64,000 nt of DNA from Azorinus chamasolen (GCA_963576725.1 OY755240.1:57598633-57662632); one strand, 5' to 3'; shown: positions 10,792-22,599, counted from the first letter of the stretch. The notes: generated by a model not told the origin, from the letters alone. Program-made: numbers and translations.

Positions 10792-12848
10792 CAGGGTTGC
10801 CACCCCTCAGGGAAATTTAAATTTTTTCAAGGTCAGGGAATTTTGAGAACTATCAGGGAAATTTAAAATATAGGCAACTGTCAGGAAATTGTCAGGAAAT
10901 TTGGAAAACATGAGAATGAAGGATATATTTTTAGCTCACCAGAGCACTTTTGTGCTCAGGGTGAGCTTTTGTGGTCACCTGATGTCCGTCGGTGTGCGTC
11001 ATGCGGTGTGCGTTGTCAGTCGTCAACAATTTAAACCTTAAAAAATCTTCTCTGAATCTACAGGGTTCTCAGCTTTCATATTTGGCACATAGCATCATCT
11101 ATAGGTTCTCTACAAATGTTATATAAAATATGCCACTGGGGTCAAAATTGGCCCCGTCCCAGGGGTGACCAGTTTTCAATAGAATCATATAGTAAAATTT
11201 TGAAATTCTTCTCCTTTGAAACTGGAAGGTTCTCAGCTTTCATATTTGGCACATAGCATCATGTTCAGGTCAACTACAAAAGTTATATAAATTATGGCCC
11301 TAGGGTCAAAATGGCCCCGCCCCAGGGATGGCCAGTTTTCCAAAGAAACATATAGTGAAAACTTTGAAAATCTTCTCCTCTGAAACTGTAAGGATCTAAG
11401 CTTTCATATATGGCACATAGTATCATGTGCAGGTCTTGTACAAAAGTTATTTAAATTATGTCCCTGGGGTCAAAATTGTTCCGCCCCAGGGTGGCCAGTT
11501 TTCAATAGAAATGTATAGTGAATACTTTGAAAATCTTCTTCTCTGAAACTGTAAGGATCTAAGCTTTCATATTTGGCACATAGTATCATGTGCAGGTCTT
11601 GTACAAAAGTTATTTAAATTACGTCTCTGGGGTCAAAATTGTCCCGCCCCAGGGTGGCCAGTTTTCAATAGAAATGTATAGTGAAAACTTTGAAAATCTT
11701 CTCTGAATCTACAGGGTTCTCAGCTTTCATATTTTACACATAGCATCATGTTCAGGTCCTCTACAAAGTTTATTTAAATTATGTCCCGGGGTCAAAATTG
11801 GCCCCGCCCCAGGGGTGCTTGTTTTCTATAGAAACATATAGTAAAACTTTGAAAATCTTCTTTTCTGAAACTAGAAGATTCTCAACTTTCATATTTGGCA
11901 CATAGCAACATGTTGAGGTCCTCTACAAAAGTTATATAAATTATGCCCCTGGGGTCAAAATTGGCCCCACCCCAGGGGTAGCCAGTTTTTAATAGAAATG
12001 TATAGTGAAAACTTTGAAAATCTTCTTATCTGAATCTATAGGGTTCTAAGCTTTCATATTTTACACATAGCATCATGTTCAGGTCCTCTACAAAAGTTAT
12101 ATAAATTATGTCCCTGGGGTCAAAATTGGCCCCGCCCCAGGGGTGGCTTGTTTTCTATAGAAACATATAGTAAAACTTTGAAAATCTTCACCTCTGAAAC
12201 TAGAAGGTTCGTAACTTTCATATTTGGCACATAGCATCATGTTGAGGTCCTCTATAAAAGTTATATAAATTATGCCCCTTGGGTCAAAATTGGCCCCACC
12301 CCAGGGGTAGCCATCTTTCGATAGAAATGTATAGTGAAAACTTTGAAAATCTTGTCCTCTGAATTTACAGGGTTCTCAGCTCTCATATTTGACACATAGC
12401 ATCATGTTCAGATCCTCTACAAAAGTTATATAAATTATGTCCCAGGGGTCAAAATTGGCCCCGCCCCAGGGTTAGTCCATTTTCAATAGAAACATATAGT
12501 GAAAACTTCAAAAATCTTCTCCTCTGAAACTGGAAAGCTCTCAACTTTCACATATGGTACATTGCATCATGTTATATATATTATGCCCCTGGGGTCAAAA
12601 TTTGTCCTGCCCCAGGTCCAGCTAGTTTTCTATAGAAACATATAGTGAAAACATTGAAAAGCTTCTTCTCTGATTGTCTGGTGAGCGATATCAGGGCCAT
12701 TCTGGCCCTCTTGTTTAAAAAATCCGTAACATATTACAGAAACTATGACAGAAAGACAAAATTCCGTGATGAAATGTGTCAAGGAAATTTGAAATTATGT
12801 CAGGGAAATGTCAGGTAATTTTGTGTCTTCTGGTTTGTGGCAACCCTT
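10792..12848 (+). mobile_element. CAGGGTTGCCAC repeat element hosting a core-repeat insertion
   Basis: Left end CAGGGTTGCCACCCCTCAGG, right end TGTGGCAACCCT (inverted). The body contains many 'tcagggaaatt' words on both sides of a large insertion (about 10930-12716). The two host parts (10792-10929 and 12717-12848) together make only ~270 bp. No clear target duplication was found. Confidence 0.6.
10930..12716 (+). mobile_element. Pearl-like core-repeat element, family A, ten core units
   Basis: 5' hairpin AGCTCACCAGAGCAC / GTGCTCAGGGTGAGCT, then TTTGTG and a CG-rich linker ending 'cgtcaacaattt'. About ten tandem units of ~160-168 bp follow, marked by 'agctttcatatttggcacat' at 11071, 11235, 11399, 11562, 11722, 11884, 12049, 12213, 12377 and 12543, each with 'ggggtcaaaattggccccgc'. 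The 3' end is 'ctggtgagcga', hairpin GGGCCATTCTGGCCC and TCTTGTTT. The design matches bivalve pearl elements with ~160-bp BIV160-type cores. Non-coding. Confidence 0.85.
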
Positions 12849-12849
12849 T

Positions 12850-13649
12850 CAGTATATTCACTTCCCATATTTGTTTCTCAACACAAGGTACAGTAGTTGT
12901 GTAGGCATAGTCCAATTATTATCAATAACTTGTTGACATTTATACAAGTGATACGCTTCTTTAAAAATATACAATATAGAATGCTATTATAAGTCTAAAT
13001 CTGTGCAGATATGGATACGCCCTTGCAAACAGAGCAGACTTTTATATGTGGTCATGGCCTGCTATGCTTGCTTATAGAATAATATAAGACAATATATAAG
13101 ATAATTATCTCCAGTCTAATAAACCATAATAAGGTTTTTTTTTATAGCTCGACTATTCGAAGAAATGGAGAGCTATTAGACACCCTCATGTCTGAGGCGT
13201 TGCAGGTTAAGATTTTCTATCAACCTACAATCAGGCATATATCTCCAAAGCTGATGCTTATATTGCATATTAATTTGACCAATAACATCAAACCTTGACC
13301 CCAACCTTCAAGGAGGACAATTCTAGATAATGACAAACGTCCAGTTACAGCAGCGACATGCTAGGATCTCTACTGTGGCGCAAGCCGAATGTGAATCACG
13401 CGTTCCTGTTTAATTCTTTTATTTTCACAACAAATGTAAAAATAAATAAATGTTTCGATTTGAACACACTTTTTTTACACACTGGGCTAAGAAAATCATA
13501 TTACTTTTCTTGAAAATCCTTTAATTTCCGATTAAAGTTTTACCACTGTAAGCTGGGGACGTTTTTGGATAGGTGGCCATTTTTAAAAAAATTCCCATGA
13601 TCCGACTGGTCATGTGTGTCCTAATATGCAAATAGCTTGTCATATAATA
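12850..13649. other. Unassigned AT-rich stretch
   Basis: No convincing exon. 13147-13180 ('agctcgactattcgaagaaatgg') is a short copy of the family F 5' end seen at 36463. The rest shows nothing I recognise. Confidence 0.4.
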
Positions 13650-14011
13650 CAGTGCTCCCTCTCTACAATGACACCCTTTGGGATGCGAATATTGTATGTG
13701 TTGTTCAGAGGGAGTTGTTATAGGGAGGAAAAATCAAACATAATTAGCTTGTTTGCAGATCCCCAGATAAGGTGTATTTCGAGAACTAAAACTGTTATAC
13801 GTCAAGGAAACCCTATGTTGTGACCATTCTTTAGAATCGTCACAAAGTGGTGATTCTAAAGAGTGGTCACAACATAGGGTTTAATGGAGGAATAAAGAAA
13901 ATACAATGGAAAAAGATTGTATCTGGAGCCTTGTTGTTTCGGAAACAGTGACATGCGTTGTTGTAAGGAGGGAATAGTTATTGAGAGGGCCGTTGTAGGG
14001 AATGAGCACTG
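13650..14011. mobile_element. TA-flanked MITE (Tc1/mariner/pogo-like) with nested palindrome
   Basis: Left end CAGTGCTCCCTCTCTACAAT, right end inverted CAGTGCTCATTCCCTACAAC, each bordered by TA. The interior contains a palindrome at 13808-13882 (AACCCTATGTTGTGACCA ... TGGTCACAACATAGGGTT) that is also found at 30163 and, split, at 54616/55634. Length 362 bp, non-coding. Confidence 0.75.
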
Positions 14012-14013
14012 TA

Positions 14014-16076
14014 TGTCAGAGCCAAAAAAATACCCTTGTTATGAGTAATCATAAATAGTCTGTCTCTCTATATTTAGGCATTAAAATTTCTTAATTGACG
14101 TTCATGTTAGAAAAGGTAATTTCTATCGTTTGAAAAGATGAAGAAATTATGAACAGGGTAAGGGTTAATACTGGCTGCTTGGAATCAGAAAATCACGTTC
14201 CTTGGTTTCTTATCCCACAAAGAATGAAGAGCTGAACTTTTTACAATCTGACTGTAGTGTGCATTTTATAATAATTTAAAAAATTGCACACAACAATTAA
14301 TTTTCATGCAAAAAGTTGTAAATTAGTACAGTTCTGTGAATTTATATTCATATTATTGAAATATATAATTATGCATGGATTCAGTGATTCAAAAGACAGG
14401 CTTCATGATCATTTGGATTTATTTGAAATTCATAAACCAACAACAGATCAACAAATCTTCTGATCACATACCCTAATTATTGTCAGTATTCAAATTGCCC
14501 TAATTAGAATGACACTCTTGGGCACATAGTGCAGGCCCTGATCAAACAGCTGAAGGAGCAGTTTGATCAGTGTACACTATTAGCTACTATACAACTGTAA
14601 TTAGATTATATTGAAATGGTGCCAATTGACTTGTTCAGCCTTACAAACCCATGAATAGATTTTGGGTGTCTGAATACTATGGATAATAGTGTAGGACTGT
14701 AGCTGCTGGTAAGGGCAAACTGGGTTAGAAAAGATCCGCTAGTTGTTAAACACTGGCTAATCGAGGTCTAAAACAGTTTGCATTGTCGACAAGGTTGGAT
14801 TTCACTGAATTTTCAAAGTAGAATAATCTATCATTGTTTATTGATAGAGATTATTTAGTATGAAAAGCTATTATTTGCAATATAATTTTCCATGTCCTAC
14901 AGTATAGATCATGGTTTCTGTAGACCAGAATAGAACACATACAATATATAGTTTCCAAATGCTATCTGTAAAAGGTTTGAAAACATTTGTATAGCTAACA
15001 TAATTTGCTTACAATGAATATTAGAATTTACCCTTTACTCCATTAAAACACCTTTGCCAACAAAATAGAGGCAGATCAGATAGGTCATGTAGGAATGGTC
15101 TGACCAAGGTCTGTTTTGTTTGCTTATGATATATTAATTATAGATATGACTCCAGTTTCTGAAATGGAACACTTTGCTGTGTTCATATGGTATTTGAAAA
15201 ACAAAAACATTAATAATGAATATTCATGGAGTAAATGTTTAGTAACAATATACAGTAGACAAAACTGCTTAACTGTCACGTTGTGTTTTATCATATTGTA
15301 AAGTTATGAAACAATTGTTTGGACAAGTTGCATGTAGACAACTTGCATTCAGGTTTGACTTCCCCAGTCATTAGACAGCAATTATTTTTTTGTAAATCGG
15401 TAGGTAAAGGGTAGGGACTCTATGTTAAAAAAAAGAAGACTGTGTGAAGTATTTTTCTTTTTAAATAGAAATTGAAATGTGACGGTTTGGCAGTTTTGCT
15501 GAATGTAGACATATAAAATATTAGTCTATAGAATGTTGAAAAGTACTGAAACTGCCATCCTATGAGTCATTTTAATATTGTTATCTGGCCATCAAAACAT
15601 AAAAGGTTTACTGTGTTAGTGTACCAACATATCACAATTACCTCTAGTTGATGTAGATATAACTCATGTTTTATCAATATACATATTTACAATAGTAGAT
15701 CTCATTTACAATCTTATATAGAGATCATGTTTTGTTGGCATTTATTACTCTTTGTACACTAAGTAATGTTTCGTCTGCAAAAATTGTTGTCTGCTTCAAT
15801 TACTTAATTATTAAAATAAAAGTTGTCAGTTTTTTGGCAAAAATTATCATCTAAGATCAAGTCAAACATTTTGGATCCTGATGAGACGCCACATTATGTG
15901 GCATCTCATCTTGAGCCAAACTGCTTGCATAGGTAATGACGGTTTAGCCTTTGTAGGCAAAGAGTTACTTCCAAAATTAATTCAAAAAAGAAAAATGCTC
16001 AAGTACTCGACGACTGTTCTTAGCTGAAATGATTTGTTTAAATTGCAATATGCAGAACTGTAGATATTAGAAGTAT
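14014..16076. other. AT-rich stretch with decayed small palindromic repeats
   Basis: Weak MITE-like palindromes at about 14535-14580 ('gccctgatcaaacagct...agtttgatcag'), 15068-15115 and 15870-15915 ('ggatcctgatgagacgcc / ggcatctcatcttgag'). No exon or RNA gene recognised. Confidence 0.4.
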
Positions 16077-16326
16077 TTAACTCTTCGCTTGCTATTCACG
16101 TCAATATACCTACCTGTAAATAGTGAAGACCCAGATGAGACAGCTCCTACAGGAGCTGTCTCATCAGGGTCTGCACTATTTACAAGTTGATTGTGCAACT
16201 TATGCACTCCACAGCAGTGATTGCACAGCGAAATACTTGTACACAGTTAAGATATATGTAATTATACAACAGGGCATGGGTAAAGAAGGAGAAATGTATT
16301 TTAAAATTCAGCAAGCGAAGGGTTAA
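16077..16326. mobile_element. TTAA-flanked MITE, 'CTTCGCTTGCT' family, 250 bp
   Basis: Ends TTAACTCTTCGCTTGCT and inverted TTAACCCTTCGCTTGCT. Central hairpin GACCCAGATGAGACAGCTCC / GGAGCTGTCTCATCAGGGTC. Exactly 250 bp. Copies at 29137 and 50093. A 67-codon chance ORF inside recurs almost unchanged in the 50093 copy on the other strand, so it is part of the repeat rather than a gene. Confidence 0.85.
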
Positions 16327-16557
16327 AAATCTATGCAATATTATTTTCTATATTTCTCCTTCAAACCATTATAGTACTTATTATATGCCAACAGCATGAA
16401 GTATAACTTTGAAATAAAAAACAATGGAAAGAATTAATGTGTACTCCTCTTATCTTACATGAGAAATGCATATTTTGCTATTGAAAACAACTGTGTACTC
16501 AGACCAGCCATAGTTTACTGCCAGTTTTACATTGGTTACTAATATGGTAGTGTAATG

Positions 16558-16824
16558 CAGTAAAACCTCTCTAAACCATGATTCTAGTAGACACTAATTA
16601 CTTTTTTGCTGGTGGCTACTTAATACAGAGTGAGAGCCACACAGAAAGCTCCTGTAAGAAGTTTTCTGCATGACTTTCATCCTGCATATTCAAGCAGCCA
16701 GCTGCCTAAAAGTATTATTATTACAGGAGCTTTCTGTATGGCTTTCACCCTGCATTACACAGCTATCTGCCTAAAACGTTTTCTCTACTAGAATCCCGGT
16801 TTAGAGAGTGTTCTGTTGTAGTGT
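16558..16824. mobile_element. TA-group MITE with palindromic core
   Basis: Left end CAGTAAAACCTCTCTAAACC; the right end carries the inverse 'ggtttagagag...gtagtgta'. The core has two inverted pieces, 'gaaagctcctgtaa' and 'ttacaggagctttc'. Same style as 34916-35129 and 49387-49589. The right border is approximate. Confidence 0.6.
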
Positions 16825-16829
16825 ATACT

Positions 16830-17500
16830 GATGCAACAGCTGTTCTAGGTTACACTTACCAAAGCTATGATAAATATGTTACGTTTTCAACATACGCAGA
16901 AATAAACTCAGATATAAGTGTAAGAAATGAGTTACTCTTAGTTATCCCAATATCTTCACTTCTACTGCACTTCTTATACTAATTCATCGGATTCAGCAAG
17001 TAATATATCGGTCACAAAACTATAAGTCATATGTGCTTTACACTAAGAGGATGCACTTGGACCGTAAGAACATGCAGGAAAACTAAAAGTAATGAACTTT
17101 GTAATGTGTCTTTATCAATTCTTACGATCTAGACCTGGACAGGTAAAGACACTGTGTTAAAGGCATTTCGAAAGGAATGTTGACCCATTAACCCCATGCT
17201 GTGTATTTTGGGTGCTGACTTTTAGGCATCTAATATACAAACTGATAAGGCCGGCTACTATCACAGAGGATCAAGGTATAATTGCATATCCCTGACTATG
17301 GACCCTGACTGGATACTGCAGGAGCACTCCAGGGAATCAATAATCAGCACAGCTGGACAGTGTATTAGGGGGGGGGGGGGGGGGGGCACTTATGAAGGAA
17401 CTTTGAGATGCCCTTAAGATATAATATAAGTCAGGAGGTAAACAGAGTTGTTTTGAAACAACGCATGACTATTCGTCATACCTAGACTTCTTCGTCTCCA
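16830..17500. other. Unassigned stretch with a poly-G run
   Basis: Contains an ~18-base G run at 17369-17386. Nothing coding recognised on either strand until the minus-strand exon that ends at 17501. Confidence 0.4.
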
Positions 17501-17720
17501 TCAAAGTCTTTGTTGGTGGTGATGAATTTTTGACAGAGTCCATTTAATTCTCCTTGGATCTGATGGAGACATCCGAGATGGTTTCCTGAGACTCCCTGTC
17601 CGCTCTAAAACGCTCTTCGTTATGTTATCAAGCAGCTCCTCCATATATCTATATGTTTTTGGCACTTTTTCTGTGTAGCAACTGTATGTTGCAGTTTGTT
17701 TAGAATAACATCTGTGAACT
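17501..17720 (-). CDS. Likely terminal coding exon, unrecognised protein
   Basis: On the minus strand, an acceptor with a pyrimidine tract (TTGTTTTGTTTCCAG) precedes 17720. After one base, 72 codons stay open to a TGA at 17503-17501: VHRCYSKQTATYSCYTEK, VPKTYRYMEELLDNITKS, VLERTGSLRKPSRMSPSDPR and a His/Gln-rich end. The composition (Tyr/Thr/Lys-rich, then basic) is unlike the surrounding DNA. There is no ATG, which fits a last exon. I do not recognise the family; a transposon-derived protein is possible. The earlier exon was not found. Confidence 0.45.
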
Positions 17721-18100
17721 CTGGAAACAAAACAATAATGTGATGTTAGATTCTTTCTATATGCCCATCAGAAGACTGGTAGTATATGTGAAACGTAATG
17801 TCGTGCAGGTGTGGTCCGACTCTAAGTCGAGCAGTTTGTATCGGAGTGTCACAAATCTTTTTGAAAATGTTAGTGGTAATATAACAGCCCCTGAATTAGC
17901 AAACATTGCCTGTTTTAGCATTATCCGGGGAAGTTTGCTAACCATCTAAATAGTCACAGGGACTTTTGAGTTATGGTCCTTGGATTAGCTAATTTCTTGT
18001 TTTTGCCCTTGTTCACCTTCTGTGTCAACAAATTTTAATCCAAACTAAGTGAACTTGATGGCTATAACATCTCGGCTATGTTCTATAATTGTTTCCTCCA
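17721..18100. other. Unassigned stretch
   Basis: Short overlapping ORFs on both strands (17740-17949) with no motif; no splice-bounded exon seen. Confidence 0.35.
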
Positions 18101-18317
18101 TAGGCTATTTTTAGACCGAACCTCTTTGAATGAATCTACCCAAAAGGACCATTTACTAGAGAAAAGTAAAATTTTAGAATTTTTTAGTTTGAAACCATTG
18201 TGATAAATAGAGCATTTGCTCCTATAGGAGCAAATGCTCTATTTATCACAATGGTTTCAAGAATTAGCACTGATCAATTAGCCATTCCACTCTAACAAGA
18301 CAGTGTTGAAAGGGTTA
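18100..18317. mobile_element. TTAA-group MITE, 'GATAAATAGAGC' palindrome family, single copy
   Basis: Core is a near-perfect palindrome at 18192-18260 (GAAACCATTGTGATAAATAG ... CTATTTATCACAATGGTTTC). The left part 'gaacctctttgaatgaatct' and the right border 'gaaagggttaa' match units of the arrays at 30.8 and 56.7 kb. The left TTAA border is decayed. Confidence 0.65.
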
Positions 18318-18319
18318 AA

Positions 18320-19480
18320 ACTGCTAGGAGAGGTTTCCAGATCTTAATTAGGACATGTACCAGATCTTAGGTGCAGTTTCGTGAAATGATTGACTTAATA
18401 TCATACCAAGTTTAGGCTAATTAATTATGCACAAAACAAATAAGAGTGATAAATGGGCAAAAGTGTATCCAGTATTTTTTTTATTTCAAAAGTGGAAGCT
18501 AAGTACCCTAAGTACTATAAAACAACTGAACAGTCAAAAAGTATCATTCTTACTTCTAATACATTTTAGTACAATACATAACTACGTGTATGTACCAACT
18601 GAATTTTTGGAATTCAGTGTATTATTGTTATGAAGTTGCTACATCTTTCTAAGTAGCTATAAACATTTGTCTGTGGTTCTAGAAGTGTGAGACTTATTCA
18701 AATAAATATACAGTAATCATCATTGCAATAAGTATTAATTACATTTATAATAATAAATTGTTTTATAATTACCCTCCATTTGACTCTGAAATGTCTGATA
18801 CAGGGAATTATGGCCCTGGAAGTCCTGTTACTATGGGGGTTGACTGGATTACTTCTGCAGTCTTAAGAGGCTCCGTACTTCTCTTTACTGGTGTATGTTC
18901 CACAATAAATGGTTTAGATTTTTCTTCAGTGCCTTGCATGCTTTCCCTGCATAGAAATGGTCCAATTTTTTAATTTCAAAAATGGTATATGCAAACCATT
19001 AGATCCATATAAATGATTGTACATTTATCAAATTTCACACTTTTCAAACAAATTATGACATCACGAATATCTAATGGCTGATTTATAATGAAGACATATA
19101 CACATGAAATTTGGTAGAAACTGTATGTACATTCAAATTTATTATAATTTTATGAGCTACATGAGAAAACTTTACAGGAGTCATCTAATCTGGTCTACAG
19201 TTTGCACAGGCATGTAAAGGTGGCTATGGAGTATGGGGTTGAAATTTTACGGGTCCGTACTCCTAGCCACTGCCAAAAATAAAACGCAAGTCTTCCTCAT
19301 ATACACTGGTATACCCTATTTCTACGTACAATTCTGGGCCTATTTGAACCGAGCCGTTATGGACTGGGTCGTTTTGGCTTTAGGCTGATTGGGCTGTTGG
19401 CGGTTAGGATGTGGGCCGTTATGACCCGCATTTTCTGTCATCGAGTGCCTATGATTACCGCCGTTTACCGCTGGAGACTT
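18320..19480. other. Unassigned AT-rich stretch
   Basis: No repeat or exon recognised. GC content rises from about 19320 ('gaaccgagccgttatgg', 'gttggcggttagg'). Confidence 0.35.
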
Positions 19481-19498
19481 CTCTTTAATAATCTTTAC

Positions 19499-19545
19499 AA
19501 GTCAACTATATCGTATATATACGGCACGGACTCGGTGTCCGCCAT
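19499..19545 (-). CDS. Possible first coding exon with YY1-like start context
   Basis: On the minus strand, AAATATGGCGGACACC contains an ATG at 19545 in a YY1-type context (AAnATGGCGG), inside a CpG-richer segment. It reads MADTESVPYIYDIVD and then meets GTAAAG, a possible donor; without splicing it stops one codon later (TAA). No partner exon was identified, so this is a weak call. An untranslated or transposon-borne promoter is equally possible. Confidence 0.25.
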
Positions 19546-19740
19546 ATTTCGATAAAGTTATTTTAAAGAATTAACTTGCCATTCGTGCCAAAGCCAGACT
19601 ACTATACAGTATCGCACAACGACTGTGCTTTAGATGCGAGCACGAAGTAATGCGAGCATTCAAATTCAAACCACTACTTCCGCAGACATGTTTTGGTTGA
19701 CACACGGTTCCCGACCTGTCGCGATTGATACTATTGGAGA

Positions 19741-19831
19741 CACAGGGGACCATTTCGTGAGTCTACATGGTCTAAAAAGCGAAAAAAATGATGACTTTAG
19801 ACCATGTAGACCCACGAAATGACACCCTGTG
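19741..19831. mobile_element. 91-bp deletion derivative of the CACAGGGG foldback family
   Basis: Left end CACAGGGGACCATTTCGTG, right end inverted CACAGGGTGTCATTTCGTG, arms continuing through 'GTCTACATGGTCTAAA'. Flanked by ATTGGAGA and ATTGAAGA, an 8-bp target duplication with one mismatch. Full-length relatives are at 54679 and 60695. Confidence 0.75.
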
Positions 19832-20454
19832 ATTGAAGATCTCTCCGTGTGCGTTGGTTACCGGTCCATTTGACGTGTATAGGATGATTGATAATGATAT
19901 ATGTAGCCAGAAAGATCAATACGTTCAACTTGTGTTAATACTTTGAGGAAAAATAGATGCCCGCTCACCAGAAGATATAATTTCTTTGATAAATGAGATA
20001 GAGAGTGCTTATGGAAATCGGCGGTCAAATAATCTTTCAAAGATAAACACAACGAATGCACCCACGTAGTGATTTGGGTAGAAAATACGTATTCCCCAAT
20101 CTACGTGCATTAAGACTTGTTTCAGACATTCAGACAAGGCCCAATTTAGGCGCATCACTTCATCCATTATGGAGGACGATCAACGCCAACATTGCATCAT
20201 GCTTTGTGGCATTTCAGTTTGCTTCGTGTTAAATGCATCATGCATTGTGGCATTTCAGTTTGCTTCATGATAAATGCATCCTGCATTGTGGTATTGAAGT
20301 TTGCTAAACGATTATTGCATGTCAAGATGGGAGTCCTTCTTTCATTGAAGTTTCTTCAATGACACATGTCCCAACGACACACGACCCGATGCGGTAAGCC
20401 CATAGCATCAAGCATAAAGCCGAACGCCGGAGGCATTATGCACTTCAGCCGAAC

Positions 20455-20796
20455 TTTCTAAAATGGCTACACTATCCCACCTTCCATATTTCATTATACA
20501 GTCAAAACTGTCTCAGCGACCGTCCCTTAATAGCGACTTCCTGTCTTATGTGACCCTAATATTCCCCCAACGCATTTTCCTATTTATTGAGACTGGGGAT
20601 AGCGACCTGCCTGTGTTACCTGACTAACGACCGTAAATCGCCGCTCCCGAAATCCTAATCCGCTAATTAATGTGCCTGTTTGTAGCGACCCTGTAATTGC
20701 GGGTCATTATCGAGTTTTAACTATTTTGTCATGAATATTCAGTAGGTATTTAAATTTTGAATAAACATAGAACAGGGGAAGGGTTGAAAATAAATT
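20455..20796. mobile_element. TTAA MITE family A remnant split by a TA-flanked element
   Basis: 'aatggctac...ccaccttccatattt' (20455-20498) and 'gaatattcagtaggtattt...gaacaggggaagggtt' (20722-20796) are consecutive in the intact copy at 22347-22596. Between them lies 20499-20721, starting CAGTCAAAACTGTCTCAGCG and ending in an inverted 'GTTTTAAC' with TA at both borders. Confidence 0.65.
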
Positions 20797-20799
20797 AAG

Positions 20800-21480
20800 A
20801 TATGAATAATAATAACTCATGAAGGTGTAATGAAAATATCTGAAATTTTGAACATTGATTCGAAAGACTATTTAACGAGGGTAGCTCAATTAGTCATAAT
20901 GACTAATCTACCTTGAGGCCCTCAAAACAAGCATTTCATTCAAAATACAAAACAGTAAAACACTAATCTATATACACAAGAAATCAATGTTCAGAAATTC
21001 AGTAATGTTGCGTCTGGATAATTAATAAATGTTGTCTGCTTCAATTTGTAGATTTATTCTTTATGGACACGCATTTGGATCCTGATAAAACTCCGAGTAA
21101 AATGGCGTCTAATCTGGATCCAATCTGTTATCATAGTTTTGATTTGCCACTAGCATCCAAATAGTTAATATAAAGCTATATAAATAATATATTAAGCACA
21201 TACAAATGAAATGCATAAATGACATCTGACCCCGATTAAGGTGGATGAATGCACGCGCTTTTAAAATCGCATATTTGTGACGTCATTTACTCACGCTGTC
21301 ATTATTATAAATACGAGAAAATATTTTTGCTCAATACTAGTTAATCTAAAATGACCTCTGCTTCAAATTTTGAAAAATGCAGATAGAGAGTAAACTAATT
21401 GAACCTGATTAGACTTTGAGTTATTAACGATATAGGTTAATATATTCTTTCTAAAATTCAACCAATTTGCCCAGGGAGAG
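20800..21480. other. Unassigned AT-rich stretch
   Basis: A decayed palindrome lies at 21069-21125 ('ggatcctgat...tctggatcca'), like the one at 15870. Nothing else recognised. Confidence 0.35.
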
Positions 21481-21485
21481 GGTAT

Positions 21486-21573
21486 ACATACTTTTGGGCA
21501 TGCCCTTATTTAGATTTAGATTGTTATAATATAACAATGTAAATCTAAATAAGGGCATGCCCAAAAGTATGTA
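21486..21573. repeat. Near-perfect 88-bp palindrome
   Basis: ACATACTTTTGGGCATGCCC...TAGATTTA runs into its complement TAAATCTA...GGGCATGCCCAAAAGTATGT with centre near 21529 and only one or two mismatches. TA borders both sides. A small palindromic MITE or a recent cruciform-forming insertion. Confidence 0.8.
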
Positions 21574-21640
21574 TTAGAAATCTATGTTTTTGTATAATGA
21601 AAAAATTATGTTTTCATTTACATTTTCTTAAATTTTCTTC

Positions 21641-21806
21641 ACTTGAGGTCCTCTACAAAAGTTAAATAAATTATGCCCCTTGTGTCAAAATTGATTCACC
21701 CCAGGGCCGGCTAGTTTTCTATGGAAACACATATAGTGAAAACTTTGAAATATTCTCTTCTGATTGTCTGGTGAGCGATGTCAGGGCCTTTCAGACCCTC
21801 TTGTTA
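21641..21806 (+). mobile_element. 3' fragment of core-repeat family A
   Basis: One core unit and the 3' end: 'gaggtcctctacaaaagtta', 'gattgtctggtgagcgatgt', degenerate hairpin GGGCCTTTCAGACCC and TCTTGTTA. 5'-truncated. Confidence 0.7.
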
Positions 21807-21843
21807 TTATTATACTTCTCCCAGCATTAATTACCCCCCCCCA

Positions 21844-21893
21844 ACACACACACACACACGCACACACACACTCTCTCTCTCTCTCTCTCTCTC
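21844..21893. repeat. Compound (CA)n-(CT)n microsatellite
   Basis: Runs of CA with single interruptions, followed directly by an uninterrupted CT run, after a C run at 21833-21842. Confidence 0.95.
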
Positions 21894-22346
21894 TTATGCA
21901 ATGGATCAGTAACCCTTCTATTTGTGTTTTTTGAAATCCTTCTATTTCTATGTCTTCAGCGTTTTCCTTCTTTACCTATATATTCGGCAAATCACTTCAG
22001 CATTTTAGTTAGAGCTGACTAGAGTACAAAAGCCGGGGCGAAGTTGGAACAACGAACCAAGCATCAAGCACCACGCATCAAGCGCTATAGAGCAAATAAT
22101 ACAAAGAATATATGCCCCAAAGAAGTTTAAACAATGAAACACATTATTTGACGTTATTATAATCAATATATAAGTTTACAGAAGGTCAAATGTCGGATCG
22201 AGGAAGAAACTTCAAAGAAAGAAGAAAGCACATCGTGACATGCAATAATCATTTAGCATAATGCATTTAACATGAAGCAAATTGAAATGCCACAAAGCAT
22301 GATGCAATTTTGGCGTTGATCGTCCTCCATAATCCATTGTTTAATC

Positions 22347-22596
22347 TTAACCCTTTCCCTCATATTAACGTGTTTTCACGCATTTGCAAACAGAGTAGAC
22401 CCAGATCAGACGGCTCCTAGAGGAGCAGTCTGATCAGGGTCTGCTCTGTTTGCTAATAAAATTTGATAGATCTGTTTATTTACTTTCTAAAATGTCTACA
22501 ATGTTCTACCTTCCATATTTCTTTATAGCTATTATGTTAATGAATATTCAGTAGGTATTGAAATTTGGCCTAAATACAGAACAGGGAAAGGGTTAA
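22347..22596. mobile_element. TTAA MITE family A, complete 250-bp copy, opposite orientation
   Basis: TTAACCCTTTCCCT...AGGGAAAGGGTTAA. Same internal order as 3719-3968 read backwards, including GCAAACAGAGTAGACC and GGTCTGCTCTGTTTGC hairpin arms. Length 250 bp. Confidence 0.85.
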
Positions 22597-22599
22597 ATT

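Larger units (their letters stand above)
20157..22337. repeat. Inverted repeat pair ~2.1 kb apart, with a 41-bp triplicate
   Basis: 'ttatggaggacgatcaacg' and ~75 bp after it at 20163-20240 come back inverted at 22262-22337 ('gttgatcgtcctccataat'). The left arm includes three tandem ~41-bp units starting 'tgcatcatgctttgtggcat' at about 20193, 20233 and 20275. It could mark the two ends of one old element. No target duplication was seen. Confidence 0.55.

Noticed and set aside
16123..16326. 67-codon ORF nearly identical to one at 50093-50296 (MKTQMRQLLQELSHQGLHYL / METQMRQLLQELSHQGLHYL).
   Set aside because: Both are inside copies of the same TTAA MITE; conservation reflects the repeat, and the frame runs through its hairpin.
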